The notes below the pieces were generated by a model. That model did no database searches. It saw only the letters and a program-made list of their open reading frames with translations, and had not been told where the DNA came from. The position numbers were made by a program, and so were the translations under genes. DNA of 53,689 nt from Candidatus Zhuqueibacterota bacterium (GTDB taxonomy: Bacteria; Zhuqueibacterota; Zhuqueibacteria; Residuimicrobiales; Krinioviventaceae). Positions 1 through 8,340 of this stretch are shown piece after piece (the first letter of the stretch is position 1; each line of letters starts with the position of its first letter). The DNA is taken from the NCBI GenBank assembly GCA_016934825.1, contig JAFGSB010000114.1:1-53689 (forward strand), in the 5' to 3' direction.

Positions 1-24
1 AAAAAAAAATATTGCGAGGGAATT

Positions 25-549
25 TTGAAAAAAATATTTTGTTTATTAATTATAGTTACTTCAATTGATTCACTCCTTTTTGCGCAGGATATTATACAAA
101 AGGATCAATATATTATTGGAGAAGATGGAAAATTACAATTTTCAGTACATATCTGGGGGGAAGTTGCCAGGCCCGGAGAATACCTTGTGCCTGATAAAAC
201 GGATGTATTGGAATTAATATCAAAAGCGGGGGGACCAACAGAGTTTTCAAATTTAAAAGATGTAAAAATAACGAGAGGGTTGTTGCGCTTTACAGTTAAG
301 GACATTAAAGCAACCAATATTAATATTTCAAAATATAAAAGCGGAAGCAAAAATATCAAGAGCGTCACGAAAATTGATTTAAAAAGAATGTTGGAAAATG
401 AAGATTATACAAAATTATTGCCGATATTACAACCCGGCGACGTTGTGATGGTAGGAAAAAATACTTGGTACAAATGGCAGACAGTCATTCGGGTTGTATC
501 ACAATTGGCAATAGTTGCACAGGTGTGGTGGTATTGGCGACGTGATTAA
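25..549 (+). CDS. SLBB-domain periplasmic polysaccharide export protein
   Basis: The 174-residue product has a signal peptide (about residues 1-20, cleavage near LLFA-QD), then one SLBB domain (about 40-85, with WGEVARPGEY and ISKAGGP), and a hydrophobic aromatic C-terminus (about 148-172) that could be a membrane segment. SLBB domains are known from Wza-type export channels. Unlike Wza (about 380 residues) this protein has no Poly_export domain, so it may be an accessory subunit, with the true channel gene to the left of the window. Translation appears to start at a TTG preceded by GAGGG. It lies 33 bases upstream of the Wzc-like kinase, which supports an export role. Family confident, exact role inferred. 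Confidence 0.8.
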   Translation: MKKIFCLLIIVTSIDSLLFAQDIIQKDQYIIGEDGKLQFSVHIWGEVARPGEYLVPDKTDVLELISKAGGPTEFSNLKDVKITRGLLRFTVKDIKATNINISKYKSGSKNIKSVTKIDLKRMLENEDYTKLLPILQPGDVVMVGKNTWYKWQTVIRVVSQLAIVAQVWWYWRRD

Positions 550-582
550 AATAGTATTTAATGTATTAAATATGGTTTTAAT

Positions 583-3000
583 ATGAATACAAATGAATTA
601 GATATTAAAAAAATCATTTATGTTTTTTATCGCAAGAAATGGATTGTATTCCTTTGTCTTGTTGTTTTTTTAGTGCCGATTTACTGGCTGAACAAAAAAA
701 CTGTACCGGTTTACCAGGCAAGCACAAAAATTGTTTATGATCAATATAAAGGAAGCAAGTCAATTACCGAGACCTATGGTAAAGCTTCTGAAAATATTGT
801 CATCAATCAAATAGAAGAAATTGAAAGCCGTTCTTTGGCCCTGGATGTCGCCATGAATCTGCCCGATAGTATATTATCAACTTTTATAATTCCATCAAAT
901 CGAGAGGCCGATTTTAACAAATTTCAATACATAGTAGAGAAAATAAATGAGGGTATTTCAGCCAATTCCATAACCGGTTCGGATGTGATAGAAATAAAAG
1001 TTGAAGCGACATCACCAATATCCGCAAAATATATTGCGAATTCCATTACAGATATTCTCATACAAAGAAATTTAGAAATCGTTGGAAAAGAAGCGATAAA
1101 TGTGCGGTCGATTATTGATAAACAATTAATAACCTATAAGGAACAATTGGACCGTGCGGAATACAATCTCAAACTATATAAAGAAGAAAATAAGGTTACA
1201 GAAGTAAATCAGCAGGCTCAGGAAGTTTTACGTCGTATAACGGAAGCTGAAAATCTTTTAAATCAAACAATAACAAGTCTGGATGCGGCCAAGGAAAGAT
1301 TATCCAATATTCAGGGACGATTGGAGGAGGAAAGAAAAGGGCTTGTACCTTCAGTTACCAAAACAACATCACTCAGAGCGCAAAATTTGAGAGATAAACT
1401 GATTGAATTACAGAATCAATATACAACTTTGAAGGTTCAGGAATATTCCGATAATCATCCACAAATGGTCTCTTTAAAAGAGCAGATTGAGGAGACCAAA
1501 AAGAATCTTCTGGAAGAGAGTTTAAAGATTGCATCGGGAGAAACACCGATTGATCCATTATCACAAATACAAAGGTTTGTTGAAGAATCCATTTCACTGG
1601 AGATAGAGATAAAAACTCTGGAAGCCCAAAAAACAGCATTGAGTTCAGTCATCTCAAATTATGAAAGCGCTCTTAACACAATGCCTTCCAAAGAATTAAG
1701 ACTGGCACAATTAATGCGAGAGAAAGCAGTAAATGAAGAAATTTATACCATGCTTCTTTCAAAAAGGGAAGAAACGAAAATTGCCCAGGCAGAAATTGCC
1801 GGAAATATAAGAATAATTGATTACGCAGTTTTACCGGATAATCCTATAAAACCAAAAAAGATTTTAAACCTGCTTGTCGGTTTAATTCTTGGTCTCTCCA
1901 GCGGAATCGGTTTGTCCCTGTTGATTGAATTTATGGATGAAAATGTAAAAAGAGCTGAAGATGCCGAACGTATATCCGGTATAAAAGTTATCGGGACTAT
2001 ACCAAAAATTAAAATTAAAAAAGGAGTAATGTTTTTCAGAAAATTATCAAGAATGCTGAAAAGGTTACCCAAACAATCAAGTAAGGATTTAATTACTTTT
2101 CAAAAACCGCAATCGGCAGAGGCGGAAGCTTTTCGTACTTTAAGAACGAACCTGAATATTTCAGAATTTAATTCGGGATCCAAAGTGATTTTAATAACAA
2201 GCGGGAATCCCAATGAAGGCAAGTCCTTTATCGCTGCAAATTTAAGTGTAATAACAGCGCAAATGGGTTTAAAAACTCTAATCATCGATGCGGATTTACG
2301 AAAGCCGGTTTTACATTTTTTGTTTGACAGTACTCCCGAACCGGGCTTGTCCAATTTGATCAAAACATATAAACCCATAAAAGGGCCGACGTATACCGGT
2401 TCCTCATCTGAAGTGGAAAAGGAATTAAAAGACATTATCGGAGTCCCCGAGATATTTGACATTGCCGATGAGATACAAAAGCCCGGCTTTACATTTGATA
2501 AAAATATAATCAACAGAGATAATGGAAAAAGTTATCATGATTATAGTGAAGAGTATAATTTAAAAAACACAATATACCCGACATTTGTTGACAATTTGGA
2601 TTTTCTGCCATGTGGTGAGATATTAACATATCCTGCTGAAATACTTGGCACCCGTGCTATGAAAAATATACTTATGGAATTGAAAGAAAACTATGATATG
2701 ATATTTATAGATACACCACCTATTAATGTTGTCACGGATGCCGGAATAATTAGTAATTTTGTGGACGATGTAATTTTGGTTTTAAGAGCGGGTATAAATT
2801 CTCAAAAAGATATTTTAAAGGCCAAGGGATTGCTGATCCAGGCTAAAAGTAAAATTATCGGTATGGTAGTGAATTATGTCAATGCTCAACAGGAAGGTTA
2901 CTCTAATTATTATTCGTACTTTTCCAAAAAAATGGAACGAAAAAGTCCGGTGAAAACCCGAAAAGCGAAAATCGATTCACATAAAAAAATTAAGACCTGA
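583..3000 (+). CDS. Wzc-like polysaccharide co-polymerase / BY-type tyrosine kinase
   Basis: This 805-residue inner-membrane protein has a Wzz-type N-terminus with TM1 (about 18-38), a long coiled-coil periplasmic region, a GNVR segment and TM2 (about 427-450), then a cytoplasmic BY-kinase domain. Walker A is GNPNEGKS (541-548), Walker A' is TLIIDADLRKP and Walker B is MIFIDTPP. A tyrosine-rich tail (YSNYYSYF, about 769-776) is the expected autophosphorylation cluster. The family controls chain length and export of Wzy-dependent polysaccharides by cycles of autophosphorylation. About 60 extra residues lie between Walker A' and the NLDFLPCG strand, longer than is usual. It sits between the SLBB gene and the dehydratase gene. 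No strong Shine-Dalgarno precedes the ATG. Confidence 0.93.
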   Translation: MNTNELDIKKIIYVFYRKKWIVFLCLVVFLVPIYWLNKKTVPVYQASTKIVYDQYKGSKSITETYGKASENIVINQIEEIESRSLALDVAMNLPDSILSTFIIPSNREADFNKFQYIVEKINEGISANSITGSDVIEIKVEATSPISAKYIANSITDILIQRNLEIVGKEAINVRSIIDKQLITYKEQLDRAEYNLKLYKEENKVTEVNQQAQEVLRRITEAENLLNQTITSLDAAKERLSNIQGRLEEERKGLVPSVTKTTSLRAQNLRDKLIELQNQYTTLKVQEYSDNHPQMVSLKEQIEETKKNLLEESLKIASGETPIDPLSQIQRFVEESISLEIEIKTLEAQKTALSSVISNYESALNTMPSKELRLAQLMREKAVNEEIYTMLLSKREETKIAQAEIAGNIRIIDYAVLPDNPIKPKKILNLLVGLILGLSSGIGLSLLIEFMDENVKRAEDAERISGIKVIGTIPKIKIKKGVMFFRKLSRMLKRLPKQSSKDLITFQKPQSAEAEAFRTLRTNLNISEFNSGSKVILITSGNPNEGKSFIAANLSVITAQMGLKTLIIDADLRKPVLHFLFDSTPEPGLSNLIKTYKPIKGPTYTGSSSEVEKELKDIIGVPEIFDIADEIQKPGFTFDKNIINRDNGKSYHDYSEEYNLKNTIYPTFVDNLDFLPCGEILTYPAEILGTRAMKNILMELKENYDMIFIDTPPINVVTDAGIISNFVDDVILVLRAGINSQKDILKAKGLLIQAKSKIIGMVVNYVNAQQEGYSNYYSYFSKKMERKSPVKTRKAKIDSHKKIKT

Positions 3001-3039
3001 TAAATAAAGCCTCGATATTCTATCGGTAGGAACCAAAAA

Positions 3040-4896
3040 ATGACAGAAAATATCTTCAAGAATAAAAGATTATTACAAGATTTATTCATAAATATTGTTT
3101 TATTTTGCGCTTCTTATATTATAGCGTTTTTAGTTACGTATTATGGCAAATTGCCACCCGAAAGTTTTCGCATAATCCAGATAACCCTGCCTGTTGTTCT
3201 CGTTGTCAGAATAACAATATTTTTTGTCTTTCAGGTTTTTAGCGGTCAATGGAGGGATGCAAGTATATCTGATATGGTTGCCATAGGAAAGTCGGTGACC
3301 CTGAGTTCAGTAATCATAGCACTAATTATTTATTTTATTTTTAATATAAAAAGTATACCGGTTACTTTATATATAGTCGATTGGTTGGTTATAACAATCC
3401 TAACCGGATTTACACGGTTTTCGCAACGTCTGATTAACGAGCTTATCGTTAAAAAATCTGATAAAGTAAAACGCGTGTTGATCGTCGGGGCTGGTTCAAT
3501 CGGGAAACGATTGATCAAAGAAATGAAATCAAATTGGGAGATGGGGTATACTCCCGTTGCGTTGGTGGACGATAACCCGGCCAAAGTAAATCGTACAGTA
3601 TTAGGGGTCAAGGTACAGGGAACACGAAAAAGTATTCCACATATTGTAGAGACTTTGAAAGTTGATGAAATTATAATCGCTTTTTCCTACGCCAAAGGCG
3701 AGGTAATGCGGGAAATTGTCAAACTATGTCGTTTGTCAAATATACCTTTTAGAATAATAAACAAACATGAAGGTCCATTAGATCAAAAGACGATTGTCGA
3801 CAGAATACGACAGATCAAAATTGAGGATTTAATCGGCAGAGAACAAATCAATATTGAATTTGAGAAAATACAAAAATATATAGAGGGAAAACGGGTCCTG
3901 ATAACCGGAGCGGCAGGCTCTATCGGCTCGGAACTGTGTCGTCAAATCGCAAGGCTTAATCCTGAAAGATTAATCGCGTTTGACCGTTCCGAAAATGGCT
4001 TGTTTTATCTGGAACGTGAATTAATTGAAAAATTTCAGGATCTGGAATACTCGTTAGCCCTGGCCGATATTACCGATTTTATTGAAACGGATAATGTGTT
4101 TAATAATCATAAGCCCCATATTGTTTTTCATGCCGCCGCTTATAAGCATGTACCAATGATGGAATTACATCCGAGTCAGGCTGTAAAAAATAATGTGATG
4201 GGGACAAAGAATGTTCTCGATGTGTCAATACTGCACGGGACCAAGAAATTTGTTTTTATTTCAACCGACAAGGCAGTCAATCCGGTGAGTTTTATGGGGA
4301 TGACAAAACGTATCGCGGAACAACTGGTCCAGGGTTCTGATAATATTAACAAAACCAGATGTTTAGCTGTCCGTTTTGGTAATGTGATCGGGAGCAGTGG
4401 AAGTGTAATTCGGCTCTTCCAGGAGCAAATCAGTAAAGGCGGGCCGGTCACTGTTACGCATCCGGATGTGAAAAGATATTTTATGTCCATACCGGAAGCC
4501 GTGCAACTGGTATTGCAGGCGGCTGTGCTTGGAGAAGGCGGACAAACATTCCTGCTCAAGATGGGTGAGCTGATTAAAATTAATGATATTGCTAAAGAGT
4601 TGATTATGTTATCCGGAAATGGCTCTTCACAGGAAATCAAAATAAATTATACGGGCTTACGGTTTGGTGAAAAAATTATTGAAGAACTCTGGGAAGATTC
4701 CGAGGAATGCATGGAAAATGTTAATGAGAATCTTTATGTGTTAAAAAGTAAATCAACTAATAAATTTAATTTAAGAGAATTCAAAGGTAAAATAAACAAC
4801 ATTATCAGAGTTGCTTCGGCACAGGAAAAGAATTTAAACGGTTTTAAACACAAGCTCGAAGAGATTATTGAAGAGGGCCGTGCCATTATTAGATAG
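3040..4896 (+). CDS. Membrane nucleotide-sugar 4,6-dehydratase, CapD/WbpM/PglF type
   Basis: The 618-residue protein has about four N-terminal transmembrane helices (to about residue 135), a first Rossmann domain with GAGSIGKR (about 151) and a catalytic SDR domain starting at VLITGAAGSIGSE (about 286). The STDKAVNP segment and the following MGMTK give a catalytic Met-x-x-x-Lys arrangement in place of Tyr-x-x-x-Lys, which is usual for the long membrane dehydratases. These enzymes convert UDP-GlcNAc to the 4-keto-6-deoxy sugar. The aminotransferase, acetyltransferase and PglC-like transferase further down the operon suggest the next steps of a diNAcBac-like pathway. An AGGA box precedes the start. 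The substrate is inferred. Confidence 0.9.
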   Translation: MTENIFKNKRLLQDLFINIVLFCASYIIAFLVTYYGKLPPESFRIIQITLPVVLVVRITIFFVFQVFSGQWRDASISDMVAIGKSVTLSSVIIALIIYFIFNIKSIPVTLYIVDWLVITILTGFTRFSQRLINELIVKKSDKVKRVLIVGAGSIGKRLIKEMKSNWEMGYTPVALVDDNPAKVNRTVLGVKVQGTRKSIPHIVETLKVDEIIIAFSYAKGEVMREIVKLCRLSNIPFRIINKHEGPLDQKTIVDRIRQIKIEDLIGREQINIEFEKIQKYIEGKRVLITGAAGSIGSELCRQIARLNPERLIAFDRSENGLFYLERELIEKFQDLEYSLALADITDFIETDNVFNNHKPHIVFHAAAYKHVPMMELHPSQAVKNNVMGTKNVLDVSILHGTKKFVFISTDKAVNPVSFMGMTKRIAEQLVQGSDNINKTRCLAVRFGNVIGSSGSVIRLFQEQISKGGPVTVTHPDVKRYFMSIPEAVQLVLQAAVLGEGGQTFLLKMGELIKINDIAKELIMLSGNGSSQEIKINYTGLRFGEKIIEELWEDSEECMENVNENLYVLKSKSTNKFNLREFKGKINNIIRVASAQEKNLNGFKHKLEEIIEEGRAIIR

Positions 4897-4983
4897 ATCT
4901 TAATGTAAAATCACGGGTATTAAATATAAAAAATATTATGAAGTTAAATTGAATGGTTGTTAACAAGGGATGGATAGCAGAAA

Positions 4984-5229
4984 ATGATTGAAAAAGAACA
5001 AATACGCAGCTTTATTTTTAAGAATTTTATGTTTAATGATAACTCCCGAGTCTTGAAAGACAATGAATCATTTTTAAACAGTGGTATTATTGATTCAACA
5101 GGGGTATTGGAATTGGTTTCTTTTGTTGAAGAAACTTTTAATATTCAGGTTAATGATGATGAACTGATACCTGAAAATTTAGATTCCGTAATCCAACTTG
5201 TTCAATTTATTCAAAATAAAAAAAAATAA
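4984..5229 (+). CDS. Acyl carrier protein
   Basis: This small acidic helical protein of 81 residues has a phosphopantetheine site at Ser38 in GIIDSTG, the equivalent of the DSL motif, followed by the usual helix (LELVSFVEETF). Carrier proteins hold acyl or aminoacyl groups as thioesters. It is a stand-alone carrier next to an asparagine-synthetase-like gene, a NAD-synthetase-like gene and an acyl-AMP ligase rather than next to fatty-acid synthesis genes. It therefore probably serves a dedicated modification pathway in the polysaccharide locus. The acyl group carried cannot be read from the sequence. Confidence 0.85.
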   Translation: MIEKEQIRSFIFKNFMFNDNSRVLKDNESFLNSGIIDSTGVLELVSFVEETFNIQVNDDELIPENLDSVIQLVQFIQNKKK

Positions 5230-5341
5230 TATAGTGGCCGTTGAAAAATAGGGGGATTTCTTCAAAAAATCATAATCTTGCATGATTTTTGTTGCATGAT
5301 ATTAATTAGATAACAGCAAGCTAATATTTTTAAAGGCTTTT

Positions 5342-7327
5342 ATGTGTGGTATTGCAGGAATCTTTGACTGTGTAAAATTAAATCCCGATATTTTACCGTC
5401 ATTTAAAAAATGTGTAAATATACTCGATCATCGCGGTCCTGACGGCAAGGGCATTTATTTCGATGAATTTACGGCATTGGGACAAGCCCGTTTAAGTATT
5501 TTCGATCTCGAAGGCGGGCAGCAGCCTATTCCCAATGAGGATGGTTCACTGTGGTTGGTATGTAACGGAGAAATTTTTAATTATATAGAGCTTCGCAAAG
5601 AATTGGAAAACAAGGGGCATGTTTTTTCAACCCACACAGATGTTGAGGTTATATTACACCTTTATGAAGATTATGGGGAAAATTTATTAAAATATCTTAA
5701 CGGTCAGTTTGCATTTGCTGTCTGGGACAGGAAAAAACATTCGCTGTTTTTGGCTCGCGATCATATCGGAATATGTCCCTTATACTATAGTAAAATTAAA
5801 GATCAGTTTGCTTTTGCTTCCGAAGCCAAAGCACTTTTTTTTCTGCCTGGTGTTACCCCTGAAATTAATTTACAGGCCCTGATTCAAACATTTACTTTTT
5901 GGGCTCCTTTGCCCGGGGAATCCATGTTTAAAAATATATTTGAACTGAAACCGGGCTATTTTATGTGGGTAAATGAGAAAAAAAGTTATACGCGACAGTA
6001 CTGGAAATGTGAATATCCCTCTGATGAAACAGGTTATATAACCGATCCCGTGCAGGCTGTTGATGAGGTATCTTTTTTACTTGAAGATGCGGTCAGGCTC
6101 AGATTAAGGGCGGATGTTCCGGTTGGCGCTTATTTGAGCGGCGGTCTGGATTCCTCTATTACGACATCGCTTGTAAAATTGAAAAATAATAACAAATTAA
6201 GAACATTCTCCATTGGCTTTGAGGATGTCAATTTTGATGAAACGTATTACCAGCAACTTGTATCAAAAAATTTAAATACCGACCATTCCGCTTTTCGTTG
6301 CAGTAATGAATCAATTGGTAACGTATTGGAACAGGTTGTCTGGCATACCGAAAAACCCATTTTGCGAACGGCGCCGGCGCCGTTATTTCAATTGTCCAAA
6401 TTCGTTAAAGAAAACGGTTTCAAAGTTGTGTTGACCGGAGAAGGCGCTGATGAGTTTTTCAGCGGTTATAATATTTATAAAGAAACTAAAATTCGCTGCT
6501 TTAATGCGCGGCAACCCGATTCAGCATTAAGACCGATGCTTTTTAGCAGGATATATCCCTATATCGCAACCAATAGCCGAACATTAAAGTTTTGGCAGAG
6601 TTTTTTTCAAAAAGATTTGCTGAAAACGGATGATCCGTTTTATTCTCACAGATTGCGATGGGGCAATAAAAGTTATTTAAGCGGTTTTTTAAGAAACGAT
6701 TTATTACAACATGTTTCTGATTATGATCCTGTGGACGATTTGCAAGACCGGCTTGCCGGTTATATCGATCCTTATGATCCTCTTACGCGGGCCCACTTTT
6801 TGGAGGCCCATATCTTTTTAGCGTCATATTTATTGAGCTCCCAGGGTGATAGAATGATTATGAGCCATGGCGTAGAGGGCCGTTATCCGTTTTTGGATAA
6901 GCGGGTAATTGAATTTGCCAATCGGTTGCATCCCAATTTTAAGTTAAGAATATTAAATGAAAAGTGGTTGTTAAAAAAGGCGTTTGCCGGTTTACTGCCC
7001 GACGAAGTGATTAAGAGGAACAAACAACCATACAGGGCGCCGGTAAAGGCCAGTTTCATGTCAAATAAAAATTTGATTGACAACTGGTTTTCTGAACAAA
7101 AATTGAATGAAACCGGTTTGTTTGACGTAGAAAAGGTAAATTTACTTCAGAAAAAAATATTTCAACCAGATACGGTTGTGTCTTCAAGAGATGAAATGGC
7201 TGTAACCGCAATACTCACCACAGAAATGCTGACCGATCAATATATTTTTAATAAACAATTATCATGGCTTCCGACGGATAAGTACATTAAGGTTCTGGAT
7301 TATCGCACCGAAAAAGCCATGGTCTGA
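5342..7327 (+). CDS. asnB: Glutamine-dependent asparagine synthetase-like amidotransferase
   Basis: The 661-residue protein has an N-terminal class II glutaminase domain with nucleophile Cys2 (MCGIAGIF) and an ATP-pyrophosphatase synthetase domain with SGGLDSS (266-272) and GEGADEFFSGY. Both catalytic halves look intact, so it should use glutamine nitrogen to amidate an adenylated carboxylate. True AsnB makes asparagine. Homologues inside exopolysaccharide clusters are often dedicated amidotransferases acting on uronic acids or acylated intermediates. The location between an acyl carrier protein and a NAD-synthetase-like gene favours a dedicated role, but this is inference. It is somewhat longer than typical AsnB, with an extended C-terminus. 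Confidence 0.88.
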   Translation: MCGIAGIFDCVKLNPDILPSFKKCVNILDHRGPDGKGIYFDEFTALGQARLSIFDLEGGQQPIPNEDGSLWLVCNGEIFNYIELRKELENKGHVFSTHTDVEVILHLYEDYGENLLKYLNGQFAFAVWDRKKHSLFLARDHIGICPLYYSKIKDQFAFASEAKALFFLPGVTPEINLQALIQTFTFWAPLPGESMFKNIFELKPGYFMWVNEKKSYTRQYWKCEYPSDETGYITDPVQAVDEVSFLLEDAVRLRLRADVPVGAYLSGGLDSSITTSLVKLKNNNKLRTFSIGFEDVNFDETYYQQLVSKNLNTDHSAFRCSNESIGNVLEQVVWHTEKPILRTAPAPLFQLSKFVKENGFKVVLTGEGADEFFSGYNIYKETKIRCFNARQPDSALRPMLFSRIYPYIATNSRTLKFWQSFFQKDLLKTDDPFYSHRLRWGNKSYLSGFLRNDLLQHVSDYDPVDDLQDRLAGYIDPYDPLTRAHFLEAHIFLASYLLSSQGDRMIMSHGVEGRYPFLDKRVIEFANRLHPNFKLRILNEKWLLKKAFAGLLPDEVIKRNKQPYRAPVKASFMSNKNLIDNWFSEQKLNETGLFDVEKVNLLQKKIFQPDTVVSSRDEMAVTAILTTEMLTDQYIFNKQLSWLPTDKYIKVLDYRTEKAMV

Positions 7328-7359
7328 TAATACATGATAAAAATATCAAAGGTGAGAGT

Positions 7360-8304
7360 ATGAGTTTTGATGCAAAACAGGTAGCCGATGAATTAGCTGC
7401 CTGGACCAGAAACCAGATTATCCATACACTAAAAAAAAGAGGCGCGGTTATTGGGATAAGCGGTGGAATTGATTCATCTGTTGTGGCTGCCATATGTGTA
7501 AGAGCAATCGGAGCTGAGCGCGTTACGGGTATTGCTATGCCTGAGAAGGATTCAAGTCCTGAAAGTTTGAAAATGGCTCGGGAACTTGCGGATAAATTAA
7601 ATATCGAAATGGTTGTTGAAGACATGACCACCGGTCTTGAAGGTATGGGCGCTTATCGAAGAAGAGATGAAGCCGTAAAAAAAGTATTTCCGGAATACCA
7701 ACCAGGCTGGGATTTTAAAATTACTTTACAATCCAATCCGCTGCTGGGAGATAGTTTAAATATTTTTAGGGGTACAGTGGCAGATAAAAAAGGACTGGTT
7801 CTTCAGAAGCGACTTCCATTAAAAGAATATTTGCAAATCGTTGCCGCGTCAAACATGAAACAGAGATTACGAATGACCATGCTTTATTATCATGCTGAAT
7901 TGAGAAATTATGTTGTTGCCGGCACCGGTAATAAAAACGAGCATGAACTTGGATTCTTTGTAAAATATGGAGACGGCGGATCGGATTTGGGACCCATTTT
8001 GCATCTTTATAAGACAAATATTTTTCAACTGGCAGAAGAACTTGATATTCCCCGTGATATTATCAGCCGTCCCCCAACGACCGATACCTATCCAGGAGAG
8101 GTAACACAGGAGGAATTTTTTTACCGTTTGCCGTTTGCAACGCTGGATTCCATCTGGGAAGCGTTTGAGGACGGCATTTCTGTGCAACATATCGCCCAAA
8201 ATTTGAATTTAAAGCAAGAGCAGGTTCAAAGAGTTATTACTGATATAAGTCAAAAAAAACAAAATACGGAATATTTACGACTGCCCCCCCTACGGGTAAG
8301 ATAA
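7360..8304 (+). CDS. nadE: NH3-dependent NAD synthetase family protein
   Basis: The 314-residue protein is an adenine-nucleotide alpha-hydrolase fold enzyme with the PP-loop SGGIDSS (34-40) and the NadE-type segment VAGTGNKNEHELGFF followed by KYGDGGSDLGPI. It has no glutaminase domain, so it would use free ammonia. NadE converts deamido-NAD to NAD. This copy is 32 bases behind the asparagine-synthetase-like gene and 24-36 bases ahead of the acyl-AMP ligase, an odd place for a housekeeping NAD gene. It is either the genomic nadE carried in the operon or a paralogue recruited to amidate a polysaccharide intermediate. A good Shine-Dalgarno (AAGGTGAG) precedes the start. Confidence 0.8.
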   Translation: MSFDAKQVADELAAWTRNQIIHTLKKRGAVIGISGGIDSSVVAAICVRAIGAERVTGIAMPEKDSSPESLKMARELADKLNIEMVVEDMTTGLEGMGAYRRRDEAVKKVFPEYQPGWDFKITLQSNPLLGDSLNIFRGTVADKKGLVLQKRLPLKEYLQIVAASNMKQRLRMTMLYYHAELRNYVVAGTGNKNEHELGFFVKYGDGGSDLGPILHLYKTNIFQLAEELDIPRDIISRPPTTDTYPGEVTQEEFFYRLPFATLDSIWEAFEDGISVQHIAQNLNLKQEQVQRVITDISQKKQNTEYLRLPPLRVR

Positions 8305-8340
8305 AAAAAGTTTTTAGACGAAACAGATATGAGGTGTCTT

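Noticed and set aside
5270-5305. Direct repeat TTGCATGAT upstream of the asparagine-synthetase-like gene
   Set aside because: Two short AT-rich repeats 15 bases apart can easily arise by chance, and no other site in the locus shares them.
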